Assembly: GCA_045636705.1 (NCBI GenBank)
Contig: JAZTYA010000036.1
Span: forward strand, 1 to 43,883
Source of the DNA: SFWF01 sp045636705
Lineage (GTDB): Bacteria > Bacillota > Clostridia > Oscillospirales > Acutalibacteraceae
DNA: 43,883 nucleotides
Direction: 5' to 3'
A model generated the notes under the pieces. That model worked only from the letters and a program-made list of their open reading frames with translations. It searched no databases and was not told where the DNA came from. A program made the translations under genes and the position numbers. Shown piece by piece: positions 23,466-32,060 of this stretch (its first letter is position 1; every line of letters starts with the position of its first letter).

Positions 23466-24095
23466 TTATTTTGTGCCGAAAATTCTGTCGCCTGCATCAC
23501 CAAGACCGGGAACGATGTATCCGTTCTCATTAAGTCCTTCATCAACATTAGCACAGTAAATATCAACATCGGGATGAGCTTCGGTGAGAGTCTTAATTCC
23601 CTCAGGAGCAGCTACTAAGCATAAGAATTTAATCTGCTTAGCTCCGCAAGCCTTAATCTGTGCGATAGCATCACAAGCCGAACCGCCTGTAGCAAGCATT
23701 GGGTCAACTACAACTACAAGTCTGTCCTCAATATCGGAAGGTAGCTTGCAGTAGTATGCGTGAGGTTGTAAGGTTTCCTCGTCACGATACATTCCGATGT
23801 GTCCAACCTTTGCGGAAGGAACCAAGGATAACATTCCGCTAACCATGCCAAGACCTGCACGAAGAATAGGAACAATAGCGAGTTTCTTGCCCTTTAAGAC
23901 CTTTTTTCTGGTCTTTTTAAGGGGTGTTTCAATCTCGATTTCTTCAAGCGGTAGGTCACGTAGTGCCTCATAGCACATAAGCATTGTGATTTCTTCAACA
24001 AACTCTCTAAACTCCTTGTTAGAGGTAGTAGTCTGTCTTAAAATTGTAGTTTTGTGCTGAATTAGAGGATGGTCAAGGATAATAACGTTTTTCAT
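23466..24095 (-). CDS. upp: Uracil phosphoribosyltransferase
   Basis: Converts uracil and PRPP to UMP, the salvage step that traps imported uracil. 209 residues, family length. PRPP-binding motif VVVDPMLATGGSACDAI is present, as is the C-terminal uracil-binding stretch YIVPGLGDAGDRIFGT. It starts LDHPLIQHKTTILRQTTTSNKEFR, the typical UPRTase start. Second gene after uraA (12 nt gap), giving a transport-plus-salvage operon. Confidence 0.97.
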   Translation of the reverse strand: MKNVIILDHPLIQHKTTILRQTTTSNKEFREFVEEITMLMCYEALRDLPLEEIEIETPLKKTRKKVLKGKKLAIVPILRAGLGMVSGMLSLVPSAKVGHIGMYRDEETLQPHAYYCKLPSDIEDRLVVVVDPMLATGGSACDAIAQIKACGAKQIKFLCLVAAPEGIKTLTEAHPDVDIYCANVDEGLNENGYIVPGLGDAGDRIFGTK

Positions 24096-24107
24096 TAAAA
24101 TTTCACC

Positions 24108-25478
24108 TTACTCTCTGTCGGTTGCCTTTGAAACGATAAGGTTTGTTAAGATTCCGAGGATAAGAGCGCAAGCAATAGCGGTAATTGTTACCTTGCCGAT
24201 TGCTATAGCCATACCACCGATACCGCAGATAAGGATTACAGACACAACAAAGAGGTTAGCATTGCTTTCAAGGTTAACCTTCTGAATCATCTTAAGACCT
24301 GATACTGCGATAAATCCGTAAAGGGTAACGCAAACGCCGCCCATTACGCAACCGGGGATAGAATCAAGGAATGCAACGAAGGGTGAAATGAAGGCAAAGA
24401 TAATTGCCATAATAGCGGTTGTTGTGATTGTAACAACAGAAGCGTTCTTAGTAATGGCAACGCAACCAACCGACTCACCATAGGTGGTGTTGGGGCATCC
24501 GCCGAAGATAGCGCCTGCAACAGAGCCTATACCGTCACCTAAAAGTGTTCTGTGAAGGCCGGGTTCTTCTAAGAGGTCGCTTTCAATAATAGAAGAAAGG
24601 TTCTTGTGGTCTGCAATATGTTCTGCAAAAACAACGAATGCAACGGGAACGTAAGCTACAGCAACTGTTGCAACGTAGGTCCAGCTGAACTCGTTTGCAC
24701 CCTTAATTGCCTCAAGGAAGGTAAACTGAGGAACTGAAAGGAAGGTTTTTAAGCCAACGCCGTCAGCAACCAGTGCCTTAAAGGGAGCAAAATCAATAAT
24801 CATAAGCTCAGGCTTGTTGGCAATCATTCCGATAACAGTAAAGATAACACCTACTGCATAGCCTGCTAAAATACCGATAATGAAAGGAATAAGCTTGGTC
24901 ATTCCCTTGCCGTAAACCGAGCAAAGAATAACCACTGCTAAGGTAACTAATGCACAAATAAATGAAACCCAGATGTTAGTACTCATAACGAATGAGCCGT
25001 TACCGTCCTGAGGACCGTAAGAGAAAACATCCTTAACTGCTGCGCCTGCTAAAGAAAGACCGATTAAAGCAACTGTAGGTCCTATAACAACAGGAGGCAT
25101 AAGTTTGTTTATCCACTTAACACCTGCAAACTTAACAACAACCGCAATAAGAACGTATACAAGTCCTGCGAATGCAACACCAATTAAAAGACCTAGGTAA
25201 CCTAGCGACATTGATGTAGCGCCTGCAAATGCTGCGAGCATTGAGCCGATGAATGCGAAAGAAGAGCCTAAGAAAACAGGGCTTTTAAACTTTGTGAAAA
25301 GCTGGTAAACAAGTGTACCTACACCTGCACCGAAAAGCGCTGCTGATGCCGACATTCCGTTGCCGATAATGGCAGGAACGGCGATGGTTGCGGCCATGAT
25401 TGCAAGTAGTTGCTGGAAAGCAAAAACTATCAACTGACCAAATTTGGGTTTGTCTTTAACGCCAAAAACTAGTTTCAT
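24108..25478 (-). CDS. uraA: Uracil permease (NCS2 / UraA family)
   Basis: Proton-coupled uracil symporter in the cytoplasmic membrane. 456 residues with about 14 hydrophobic segments. Signatures of the NCS2 family include QQLLAIMAATIAVPAIIG, the substrate-site stretch VAYVPVAFVVFAEHIADHKN with the conserved Glu and His, and GGCPNTTYGESVGCVAITKN. It is first in an operon with upp, which fixes uracil rather than xanthine as the likely substrate. A consensus promoter precedes it; I see no PyrR-type attenuator in the roughly 50-nt leader. Confidence 0.94.
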   Translation of the reverse strand: MKLVFGVKDKPKFGQLIVFAFQQLLAIMAATIAVPAIIGNGMSASAALFGAGVGTLVYQLFTKFKSPVFLGSSFAFIGSMLAAFAGATSMSLGYLGLLIGVAFAGLVYVLIAVVVKFAGVKWINKLMPPVVIGPTVALIGLSLAGAAVKDVFSYGPQDGNGSFVMSTNIWVSFICALVTLAVVILCSVYGKGMTKLIPFIIGILAGYAVGVIFTVIGMIANKPELMIIDFAPFKALVADGVGLKTFLSVPQFTFLEAIKGANEFSWTYVATVAVAYVPVAFVVFAEHIADHKNLSSIIESDLLEEPGLHRTLLGDGIGSVAGAIFGGCPNTTYGESVGCVAITKNASVVTITTTAIMAIIFAFISPFVAFLDSIPGCVMGGVCVTLYGFIAVSGLKMIQKVNLESNANLFVVSVILICGIGGMAIAIGKVTITAIACALILGILTNLIVSKATDRE

Positions 25479-25538
25479 TTTTTGTTCCTCTTTTCTTTTT
25501 GTTGATAATAAATAAAAATTGGATTATTTATCCTAAAA

Positions 25539-25567
25539 ATTATATCAAATTTGTCGTTTCTTGTCAA
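25539..25567 (-). promoter_or_regulatory. uraA-upp promoter
   Basis: On the minus strand, perfect TTGACA (25567-25562), a 17-bp spacer and perfect TATAAT (25544-25539). A short GGAT/ATCC repeat lies near the transcription start. Confidence 0.85.
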
Positions 25568-25648
25568 GGAATATACCAATATATTTTCTTTGTAAAAGTA
25601 TGTTTTATTATTCCCCTTTTTTGCTTAAATTTTTTCGCTTTTTACCCC

Positions 25649-25677
25649 TTGACTTTAGCAGAGTGATGTGATATCAT
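25649..25677 (+). promoter_or_regulatory. his operon promoter
   Basis: TTGACT (25649-25654), a 17-bp spacer and TATCAT (25672-25677), 29 bp before the yerC ATG. Confidence 0.75.
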
Positions 25678-25683
25678 AGTGCT
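25657..25683. promoter_or_regulatory. 27-bp inverted repeat over the his promoter, candidate YerC/HisR operator
   Basis: Symmetry of the form AGCA-N3-TGAT … ATCA-N3-TGCT, with a further T/A pair around the central base: 9 of 13 positions per half are symmetric. It spans the spacer, the -10 and the start region, so a bound protein would block RNA polymerase. The first gene of the operon encodes a TrpR-family protein, the family of the histidine regulator HisR in Firmicutes. Confidence 0.6.
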
Positions 25684-25706
25684 ATATTAAATTGCGAGGT
25701 AATATT

Positions 25707-26000
25707 ATGCATAGATTTAAAAACGAATCGATTGACAGACTATTTCAGACAATATTAAATCTTGAAAGCATCGAGGAGTGTTACGAGTATTTTGCCGACG
25801 TTTGCACCATCAAAGAGGTGCAGGATATGGCGCAAAGACTTGATACTGCTATCTTGCTTTCTGAAGGCAACAGTTACCAAAAAATTGCCGAGCAGGTTGA
25901 CGTAAGCTCTGCTACTATCGGCAGAGTCAGCAAGTGTTTAAACTACGGAAGCGGCGGATACTCCTCTGCAATAAAGAAATTAAAGGCAGGAAAAAAATAA
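25707..26000 (+). CDS. YerC/YecD TrpR-family protein, probable histidine operon repressor (HisR-like)
   Basis: 97 residues from the ATG at 25707, with GAGGT 7 nt upstream; a TTG 15 nt earlier precedes the ribosome site and is rejected. All-helical TrpR/YerC fold: FADVCTIKEVQDMAQRLDTAILL, then the helix-turn-helix SYQKIAEQVDVSSATIGRVSKCL. The closing segment NYGSGGY is characteristic of YerC. TrpR-family proteins use a corepressor. Comparative genomics has proposed this family as HisR, controlling histidine genes in Firmicutes. The position as first cistron of a full his operon, behind a strong palindrome, supports histidine-dependent autoregulation. The stop shares a base with the hisZ start. 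Confidence 0.88.
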   Translation: MHRFKNESIDRLFQTILNLESIEECYEYFADVCTIKEVQDMAQRLDTAILLSEGNSYQKIAEQVDVSSATIGRVSKCLNYGSGGYSSAIKKLKAGKK

Positions 26001-27106
26001 TGCAAACAGGCGAACTTTTTTTAAGCTTTAACGAAAAGGTTATCTTTGCTCTGCGAAACCTTTATGCTTCGCGCGGATATTCGCAATACAAAATGAGCCA
26101 TTTCGAAGAATATGATTTATACGCTCGCAACAAGGACTTTTTAATTTCAAACAGTGTCATCACTTTTACCGATTTAGGCGGTAAGTTAATGGCGTTAAAG
26201 CCCGACGTTACCCTTTCTATTATTAAGAACGTAAAGGATAGCCCAAAGGATATTCAAAAGGTTTTTTATAATGAAAACGTTTACCGCGTGTCAAAGGGAA
26301 GCGATAGTTATAAAGAAATTATGCAAGCAGGTCTTGAGTGCTTTGGCGATATTGATTCTTTTCAGATTTGCGAGGTTGTCTCCCTTGCGGCAGAAAGCCT
26401 TAAGATTATTTCTGACTCTGCCGTGCTTGATATTTCACACCTAAAACTTTTAGAAAACGTTTTTGACAGTTTTTCTGTTCCCACTTCTTTAAGAACGGAA
26501 ATTATCAAGCTTATCGGCGAAAAGAACCTTCACGAGCTTAAAAACCTTTGTACCAGGTCGGGTGTCAGCGAAGAAACCGCAGAAATTTTAAAGCTCTTGG
26601 TTTCAACAAGCGGAAAACCCGAAAAGGTTTTGCCCCTTCTTGAAAGCGCTCTTTTTGGCAAGGCAGACACCACACCTTTAACCGAGCTTAAAAACCTTTG
26701 CGACTCGATTGACGATTCGTTAAAATCTATGATAAGAATTGATTTCTCGGTTGTAAGTGATATTAACTATTATAGTGGCATTGTCTTTAAAGGATTTATT
26801 GAAGGCATTCCGTCAAGTCTGCTTTCGGGTGGAGAATATAACAAGCTAATGCAGAAAATGGGAAGAAAGTCTTCGGCTATCGGTTTTGCAGTTTACCTTG
26901 ATTTGCTTGAAAGATTTAAGGTAGAAACCGCCGAGTACGACCTTGACGTTTTAGTCTTGTTTAGTGAAAACTCTTCGGTTAAAAACCTTAATACATATAT
27001 AAATGCGTTAACCAAAAGCGGTAAAACCGTTTTGGCAAGCAAGGTTTTGCCGACCGACATAAAATACCGTGAGGTTATAAATTTCGACAGCGAGGTGAAC
27101 CTTTAA
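26000..27106 (+). CDS. hisZ: ATP phosphoribosyltransferase regulatory subunit HisZ
   Basis: Class II histidyl-tRNA synthetase paralog that activates and gives histidine feedback to the short HisG. 368 residues from the ATG at 26000, overlapping the yerC stop as TAATG; a longer in-frame start inside yerC is unsupported. Synthetase-like segments are visible: FTDLGGKLMALKPDVTLSI (motif 2 entry), YRVSKGSDSYKEIMQAGLECFG and SDINYYSGIVFKGF with GGEYNKLMQKMG. Anticodon-binding features of a true HisRS are poor. It stops directly before hisG with no gap. Confidence 0.93.
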   Translation: MQTGELFLSFNEKVIFALRNLYASRGYSQYKMSHFEEYDLYARNKDFLISNSVITFTDLGGKLMALKPDVTLSIIKNVKDSPKDIQKVFYNENVYRVSKGSDSYKEIMQAGLECFGDIDSFQICEVVSLAAESLKIISDSAVLDISHLKLLENVFDSFSVPTSLRTEIIKLIGEKNLHELKNLCTRSGVSEETAEILKLLVSTSGKPEKVLPLLESALFGKADTTPLTELKNLCDSIDDSLKSMIRIDFSVVSDINYYSGIVFKGFIEGIPSSLLSGGEYNKLMQKMGRKSSAIGFAVYLDLLERFKVETAEYDLDVLVLFSENSSVKNLNTYINALTKSGKTVLASKVLPTDIKYREVINFDSEVNL

Positions 27107-27739
27107 ATGAATAAAATGCTAAACGTTGCCTTGCCTAAGGGAAGACTTGGTGAAAAGGTTTACGATATGTTCGAGCATGCAGGCTTCGGTTGTCCTTCGA
27201 TTAAAGAAAAGAACCGAAAGCTTATCTTTGAAAATGAGGAAACGAAGGTTCGCTTCTTCTGGGTTAAACCTTCCGATATTGCTATATATGTTGAACGTGG
27301 CGCCGCCGACATCGGTATTGCGGGCAAGGATATTTTGCTTGAATATTCCCCCGATGTTTACGAGCTTTTAGACCTTAATATTGGCAAGTGCCGTATGGCA
27401 GTGGCCGCTAAAAAGGACTTTAGATACGATATGAGCCGTACTCTTCGCGTTGCTACAAAGTTTAAAAATATTGCAAGCGCACATTATCTTTCAAAGGGAA
27501 TGGATATTGATATTATCCACCTAAACGGCTCGATTGAGATAGCGCCCATCCTTGATTTGTCCGACGTAATTGTCGATATAGTTGAAACAGGCGCTACCTT
27601 AAAGGAAAACAATTTAGAGGTTTTTGAGGAAATCGTTCCTATCAGTGCTCGCCTTATTGCTAATAAAACAAACTATAAGTTTAAGGAAGAAAGCATTGAA
27701 AAAATCGTAAGTGGCTTAGCCGCTCAAACAAAGGAGTAA
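27107..27739 (+). CDS. hisG: ATP phosphoribosyltransferase catalytic subunit, short form
   Basis: First step of histidine synthesis: ATP plus PRPP gives phosphoribosyl-ATP. 210 residues, the short form lacking the C-terminal ACT-like regulatory domain, consistent with the HisZ gene just before it. Motifs are LNVALPKGRLGEKV at the N-terminus, ADIGIAGKDILLEY, and the PRPP-binding loop DVIVDIVETGATLKENNL. The ATG follows the hisZ TAA with no spacer; GAGGTGAACC within hisZ acts as the ribosome site. Confidence 0.97.
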   Translation: MNKMLNVALPKGRLGEKVYDMFEHAGFGCPSIKEKNRKLIFENEETKVRFFWVKPSDIAIYVERGAADIGIAGKDILLEYSPDVYELLDLNIGKCRMAVAAKKDFRYDMSRTLRVATKFKNIASAHYLSKGMDIDIIHLNGSIEIAPILDLSDVIVDIVETGATLKENNLEVFEEIVPISARLIANKTNYKFKEESIEKIVSGLAAQTKE

Positions 27740-27743
27740 AAAC

Positions 27744-29018
27744 GTGATTAAAATTTTAAAGGTGGGCGAGGTTTCGAACTCTGAAATTTTTGCCCGTGCA
27801 GATATGGGGCAAAATGTTGAAGAAATAGTCACCGACATTATATATAATGTAAGAAAAAACGGAGATAAAGCCCTTTACGAATATTCCGAAAAGTTCGATA
27901 AAGCGAAACTTTCTTCCCTTTTAGTTTCTAAGGAAGAAATCGAAGAGGCTGTCTCCTTGGTTGAGCCAAAGTTTTTGGAAATTTTAAAGACCGCGGCCGA
28001 AAATATCCGTGAGTACCATAAAAATCAGGTCCGTGAGGGTTTTGAGATTAAAAAGGCCGATGGTATTATTATCGGTCAGAAGATTATCCCAGTTGATAGA
28101 GCCGGTCTTTATGTGCCCGGTGGCACTGCGGCTTATCCTTCAACCGTACTTATGGACTCTATCCCCGCTAAAATTGCAGGTTGTAAAGAGGTTGTTATGG
28201 TAACACCCCCTTTAAGTAACGGCAAGGTTAACCCCGTAATTTTGGCAGCCGCCTTTATTGCAGGGGTTGATAAAATCTTTAAAATCGGCGGCGCTCAGGC
28301 TATTGCCGCTTTGGCTTACGGTACGATGAGCGTGCCCAAGGTTGATAAAATTGTAGGTCCCGGTAACGCCTTTGTTGCCGAGGCTAAAAAGCAGGTTTTC
28401 GGTCAGGTTTCTATCGATATGATAGCAGGACCTAGTGAAATTTTAATTATGGCAGACGGGGGCACCAATCCTGCTCACGCTGCCGCAGATTTGCTTTCTC
28501 AAGCCGAGCACGACAAAAACGCAAGCGCCGTTTTGGTAACAGATTCGGAAGAGTTGGCAATTAAAGTGCAAGAAGAACTCGAAAAGCAAATACCTTTACT
28601 TGAAAGAGCCGATATTGCCAGAACATCTATTGACAACAATGGTAAAATTATAGTGGCCGAGAACATTGAATCGGCTATTGAAATCTGCAACGAGATAGCT
28701 CCCGAACACCTAGAGCTTTTAGTTGACAATCCTTTCGATTACCTTGATGAAATCCGCCACGCAGGTTCTATATTTATGGGCAGATTCTGTCCCGAAGCGC
28801 TTGGCGACTATTATGCAGGACCTAACCACACCTTACCTACAAGTGGTACTGCAAAGTTTTCAAGTCCCTTGTCGGTTGATGATTTTATCAAGAAAACACA
28901 ATATACCTACTACACAAAAGAAGCGCTTTCTAAGGTTGCAAAAGACGTTTCCTTCTTTGCTACAAAGGAGGGCCTTACAGCCCACGCAAAGAGCGCAGTT
29001 ATTCGTACGGAGGAATAG
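27744..29018 (+). CDS. hisD: Histidinol dehydrogenase
   Basis: Last two oxidations of the pathway, histidinol to histidine, NAD- and zinc-dependent. 424 residues, starting at GTG with AAAGGAG upstream. Conserved blocks are DRAGLYVPGGTAAYPSTVLM, KIGGAQAIAALAYGT, VGPGNAFVAEAKKQVFGQVSIDMIAGPSE split over the central domain, AEHD (catalytic/zinc region), and HAGSIFMGRFCPEALGDYYAG near the C-terminus, with TLPTSGTA. 4 nt after hisG and 2 nt before hisC. Confidence 0.97.
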   Translation: MIKILKVGEVSNSEIFARADMGQNVEEIVTDIIYNVRKNGDKALYEYSEKFDKAKLSSLLVSKEEIEEAVSLVEPKFLEILKTAAENIREYHKNQVREGFEIKKADGIIIGQKIIPVDRAGLYVPGGTAAYPSTVLMDSIPAKIAGCKEVVMVTPPLSNGKVNPVILAAAFIAGVDKIFKIGGAQAIAALAYGTMSVPKVDKIVGPGNAFVAEAKKQVFGQVSIDMIAGPSEILIMADGGTNPAHAAADLLSQAEHDKNASAVLVTDSEELAIKVQEELEKQIPLLERADIARTSIDNNGKIIVAENIESAIEICNEIAPEHLELLVDNPFDYLDEIRHAGSIFMGRFCPEALGDYYAGPNHTLPTSGTAKFSSPLSVDDFIKKTQYTYYTKEALSKVAKDVSFFATKEGLTAHAKSAVIRTEE

Positions 29019-29020
29019 TA

Positions 29021-30079
29021 GTGAGCCGTTTTTTAAACTCAAGTCTTGAAAGACTTGTTCCCTATACACCGGGTGAACAGCCAAAAGACACTAAATACAT
29101 AAAACTTAATACTAACGAGTCCCCCTTTGCTCCTTCGCCACTTGCTCAAAAAATGGCTGCTAAGGCGGCAAAGAATTTAGAGCTTTATTCCGACCCCGAA
29201 TGCCGTGATTTAATTTCTGCCGCGGCAGAATATTTCGGTGTAGAGCCCCAGCAAATCGTTTTCACAAACGGCTCGGACGAGGTTTTAAACTTTGCTTTTA
29301 TGGCCTTTGGCGAAAAGGGTGTCGTTTTCCCCGACATTACCTATGGTTTTTACTCGGTTTTTGCAAATCTTTATGGCATCGACTACAAAGAAATTCCTTT
29401 AAAAGAGGACTTTTCGGTCGACGTAAACGACTACATAAACGTAGGCAAAACTATCTTTCTTGCAAATCCGAATGCCCCTACAGGTATTGCTTTACCTCTT
29501 TTAGACATTGAAGAAATCGTTAAAAGCAATCCCGACAACGTGGTTGTAATCGATGAGGCTTATATTGATTTTGGCGGTGTTTCGGCATTGCCACTTATAA
29601 AAAAATATGATAATATACTTGTTACGGGCACATTTTCAAAATCGCGTTCGTTAGCTGGCGGAAGACTAGGCTTTGGCATCGGCTCTAAAGAATTAATTGC
29701 CGACCTTAACACCTTGAGATTTTCTACCAACCCTTATAACGTGAACGGAATGACCGCTGCGGCAGGCATTGGCGCATTAAAAGACGATAAATACACAAAG
29801 GACAACTGCCAAAAGATTATTAAAAACCGCGAATGGACTAAATCTGAGCTTGAAAAGTTAGGTTTTTCTTCTCTTCCCTCTTCTGCAAATTTCCTCTTTG
29901 CAAAACACGAAAAGCTAACAGGTAAAGAGATTTATTTATCCCTTAAAGAAAAGGGTGTTTTGGTCCGTTACTTTGATAAAGAAAGACTTAAAGAATATAA
30001 CCGCATAACTATCGGTAGTAAAGAAGAAATGGAAATCTTCATTAATAAACTTACCGAAGTTTTAAAGGAGTTATTATGA
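29021..30079 (+). CDS. hisC: Histidinol-phosphate aminotransferase
   Basis: PLP-dependent transamination of imidazole acetol-phosphate with glutamate. 352 residues from a GTG with GGAGG about 7 nt upstream. Fold-type I features are LNTNESPFAPSP, the phosphate-site FTNGSDEVL, ANPNAPTG, VVIDEAYIDFGG and the PLP lysine Lys207 in GTFSKSRSLAGGRLGFGIG. The C-terminal RITIGSKEEME is typical of HisC. The stop overlaps the hisB start by 4 nt. Confidence 0.96.
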   Translation: MSRFLNSSLERLVPYTPGEQPKDTKYIKLNTNESPFAPSPLAQKMAAKAAKNLELYSDPECRDLISAAAEYFGVEPQQIVFTNGSDEVLNFAFMAFGEKGVVFPDITYGFYSVFANLYGIDYKEIPLKEDFSVDVNDYINVGKTIFLANPNAPTGIALPLLDIEEIVKSNPDNVVVIDEAYIDFGGVSALPLIKKYDNILVTGTFSKSRSLAGGRLGFGIGSKELIADLNTLRFSTNPYNVNGMTAAAGIGALKDDKYTKDNCQKIIKNREWTKSELEKLGFSSLPSSANFLFAKHEKLTGKEIYLSLKEKGVLVRYFDKERLKEYNRITIGSKEEMEIFINKLTEVLKELL

Positions 30080-30714
30080 GAACATCTAAAATAACCAGAA
30101 AAACTGCCGAAACCGATATAGTTTTAACCCTTAACCTAGACGGCGAGGGCAAAAGCGAAATAAACTCGGGCAACGGTTTTATGGACCATATGCTAACCCT
30201 TTTTGCCAAGCACTCAAGATTTGATTTGACCGTTTTATGCAACGGGGATACCGAGGTTGATTTTCATCACTCGGCAGAGGACATCGGTATTTGCTTAGGT
30301 CTTGCCTTTAAAGAGGCACTAGGCGATATGAAAGGAATTAATCGCTACTCGGATATAATTCTTCCTATGGATGAAACCCTAATCCTTTGCACCGCTGACC
30401 TTTTAAATGGCGAAGTGAAGGACGAAAACGTTATCCTTTGCGCTACCGATATTTCGGGCAGAAGTTATTTAGGTTTAGACCTTCCTTTGCCTTCTAGTCG
30501 TGTTGGCGATTTTGACACCGAGCTTGTGGAGGAGTTTTTAATTGCCTTCGTAAGCAATGCAAAGATTACCCTGCACATAAAAGAACTTGCAGGCAAAAAC
30601 ACCCACCACATAATTGAGGGCACATTTAAAGCCTTAGGTCGTGTGCTTGGAAAAGCCACAAGTATCAACGAAAAGTTTAAAAACGATATTCCCTCCACAA
30701 AAGGAGTTCTCTAA
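30076..30714 (+). CDS. hisB: Imidazoleglycerol-phosphate dehydratase
   Basis: Dehydrates imidazoleglycerol phosphate to imidazole acetol-phosphate using Mn2+. 212 residues, the monofunctional form without a phosphatase domain; the pathway phosphatase is encoded by hisK at the operon end. Two pseudo-repeats carry the metal histidines: SGNGFMDHML with DFHHSAEDIGICLG, and ELAGKNTHHIIEGTFKALG. Coupled by overlap to hisC (ATGA) and hisH (TAATG). Confidence 0.96.
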   Translation: MRTSKITRKTAETDIVLTLNLDGEGKSEINSGNGFMDHMLTLFAKHSRFDLTVLCNGDTEVDFHHSAEDIGICLGLAFKEALGDMKGINRYSDIILPMDETLILCTADLLNGEVKDENVILCATDISGRSYLGLDLPLPSSRVGDFDTELVEEFLIAFVSNAKITLHIKELAGKNTHHIIEGTFKALGRVLGKATSINEKFKNDIPSTKGVL

Positions 30715-31331
30715 TGATAGCAATAATTGATTATGGGGTAGGCAACCTTTTTAGCCTTTCCTCCTCTTTTAAAAGCATCGGGGCAGACACCTTGGTTACA
30801 GGCGACCCCGAGGTAATAAAAACTGCCGAAAAACTAATTTTACCCGGTGTTGGAGCCTTTAGTGATGCGGCAGAAAAACTAAGAAAATCAGGGCTTGATA
30901 AGGTTATTATCGAGGAAACAAAAAAGGGTAAACCCTTGCTTGGAATTTGCCTTGGTATGCAGATGCTTTTTGAAAAAAGCTTTGAATATGGCGAACATGA
31001 AGGTTTAGGTTTAATCCCCGGTTCTGTCGTTTCCATGAAGGGTGTAGTGCCCGAGGAGCTTAAGGTTCCGCATATCGGTTGGAACGGACTTATCTTCCCC
31101 GAAAAAAGACAGAAAAGTAAGATTTTTAAATACTTAAATGCTGGTGACCATATGTATTTTGTCCATTCGTTTTATGCTACCGATTGCGAAGATTTTGTTT
31201 CTTCAAAGACAGAATACGGCGCTTTACTTACCGCCTCTGCCGAAAACGGCAACGTCTATGGCGTTCAGTTCCACCCCGAAAAAAGCGGAGATAAGGGACT
31301 ATCAATTTTAAAAGCATTTTGTGAACTGTAA
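30714..31331 (+). CDS. hisH: Imidazole glycerol phosphate synthase glutaminase subunit
   Basis: Class I glutamine amidotransferase that feeds ammonia through HisF. 205 residues. It opens with IIDYGVGNLFSL; the nucleophile Cys79 is in LLGICLGMQMLF, and the catalytic pair His187 and Glu189 is in GVQFHPEKSG. VPHIGWN is the segment contacting HisF. One-base overlap with hisB; hisA follows after 12 nt. Confidence 0.97.
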   Translation: MIAIIDYGVGNLFSLSSSFKSIGADTLVTGDPEVIKTAEKLILPGVGAFSDAAEKLRKSGLDKVIIEETKKGKPLLGICLGMQMLFEKSFEYGEHEGLGLIPGSVVSMKGVVPEELKVPHIGWNGLIFPEKRQKSKIFKYLNAGDHMYFVHSFYATDCEDFVSSKTEYGALLTASAENGNVYGVQFHPEKSGDKGLSILKAFCEL

Positions 31332-31343
31332 AGGATAAGATTT

Positions 31344-32060
31344 ATGAATATTTTCCCTGCAATAGACCTTTTTGAAGGCAAGGCTGTTCGTCTTTTTAAG
31401 GGTGACTACAATCAAATGACGGTTTATTCCGAAAATCCTGAAAAGGTGGCGCTTTATTTTAAAGAATGTGGCGCAGAGTATATCCACCTAGTTGATTTAG
31501 AGGGTGCAAAATCAGGCGAAACCCCGAATTTCGAGACGGTTAAAAAAATAATCGAACTATCAGGTCTTAAAGCCGAAATCGGTGGCGGTATTCGTAGCGA
31601 AGAGGTAATTGAAAAGTACATAAGCGCAGGCGCATTCCGTGTTATTTTAGGCACCGCTGCCGCAACGGACCCGTTATTTTTAGAAAAGATGGCTAAAAAG
31701 TATGGCGAAAAAATTGCCGTTGGGTGCGACCTTAAAGATGGTTTTGTCGCTACAAAGGGTTGGACCGAAACTACCAACGAAACGGGCGAAGAATTCTTTG
31801 CCCGTATGGAAAAGCTTGGAATTAAGACTATCATTTGTACCGACATCAGTCGCGACGGCGCTATGAAGGGAACAAATTTAGAGTTATACCGCGAACTTAG
31901 CAAGAAATTTAACATTGATATCATCGCATCAGGCGGTGTTACCGATTTAGCCGATGTTGAGGCCTTAAACGAAATGGGTGTTTACGGAGCAATACTCGGT
32001 AAAGCCATTTACACAGGCAACATCGACCTTAAAACTGCAATAGAGGTTACAAAGAAATGA
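31344..32060 (+). CDS. hisA: ProFAR isomerase (HisA)
   Basis: Amadori isomerization of ProFAR to PRFAR in a (beta/alpha)8 barrel. 238 residues. The catalytic acid/base pair is Asp8 in FPAIDLFEGKAVRL and Asp129 in AVGCDLKDGFVATKGW. Phosphate-binding loops are EIGGGIRS and ASGGVTDLADV. HisA and not a PriA-type dual enzyme is assumed because the trp pathway is not seen here; this cannot be settled from sequence reading alone. It overlaps hisF by 4 nt. Confidence 0.95.
   Translation: MNIFPAIDLFEGKAVRLFKGDYNQMTVYSENPEKVALYFKECGAEYIHLVDLEGAKSGETPNFETVKKIIELSGLKAEIGGGIRSEEVIEKYISAGAFRVILGTAAATDPLFLEKMAKKYGEKIAVGCDLKDGFVATKGWTETTNETGEEFFARMEKLGIKTIICTDISRDGAMKGTNLELYRELSKKFNIDIIASGGVTDLADVEALNEMGVYGAILGKAIYTGNIDLKTAIEVTKK

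Noticed and set aside
25479..25538. A PyrR-type attenuator ahead of uraA
   Set aside because: The leader is only about 50 nt, with no terminator/antiterminator pair; only a 4-bp GGAT/ATCC repeat is seen.
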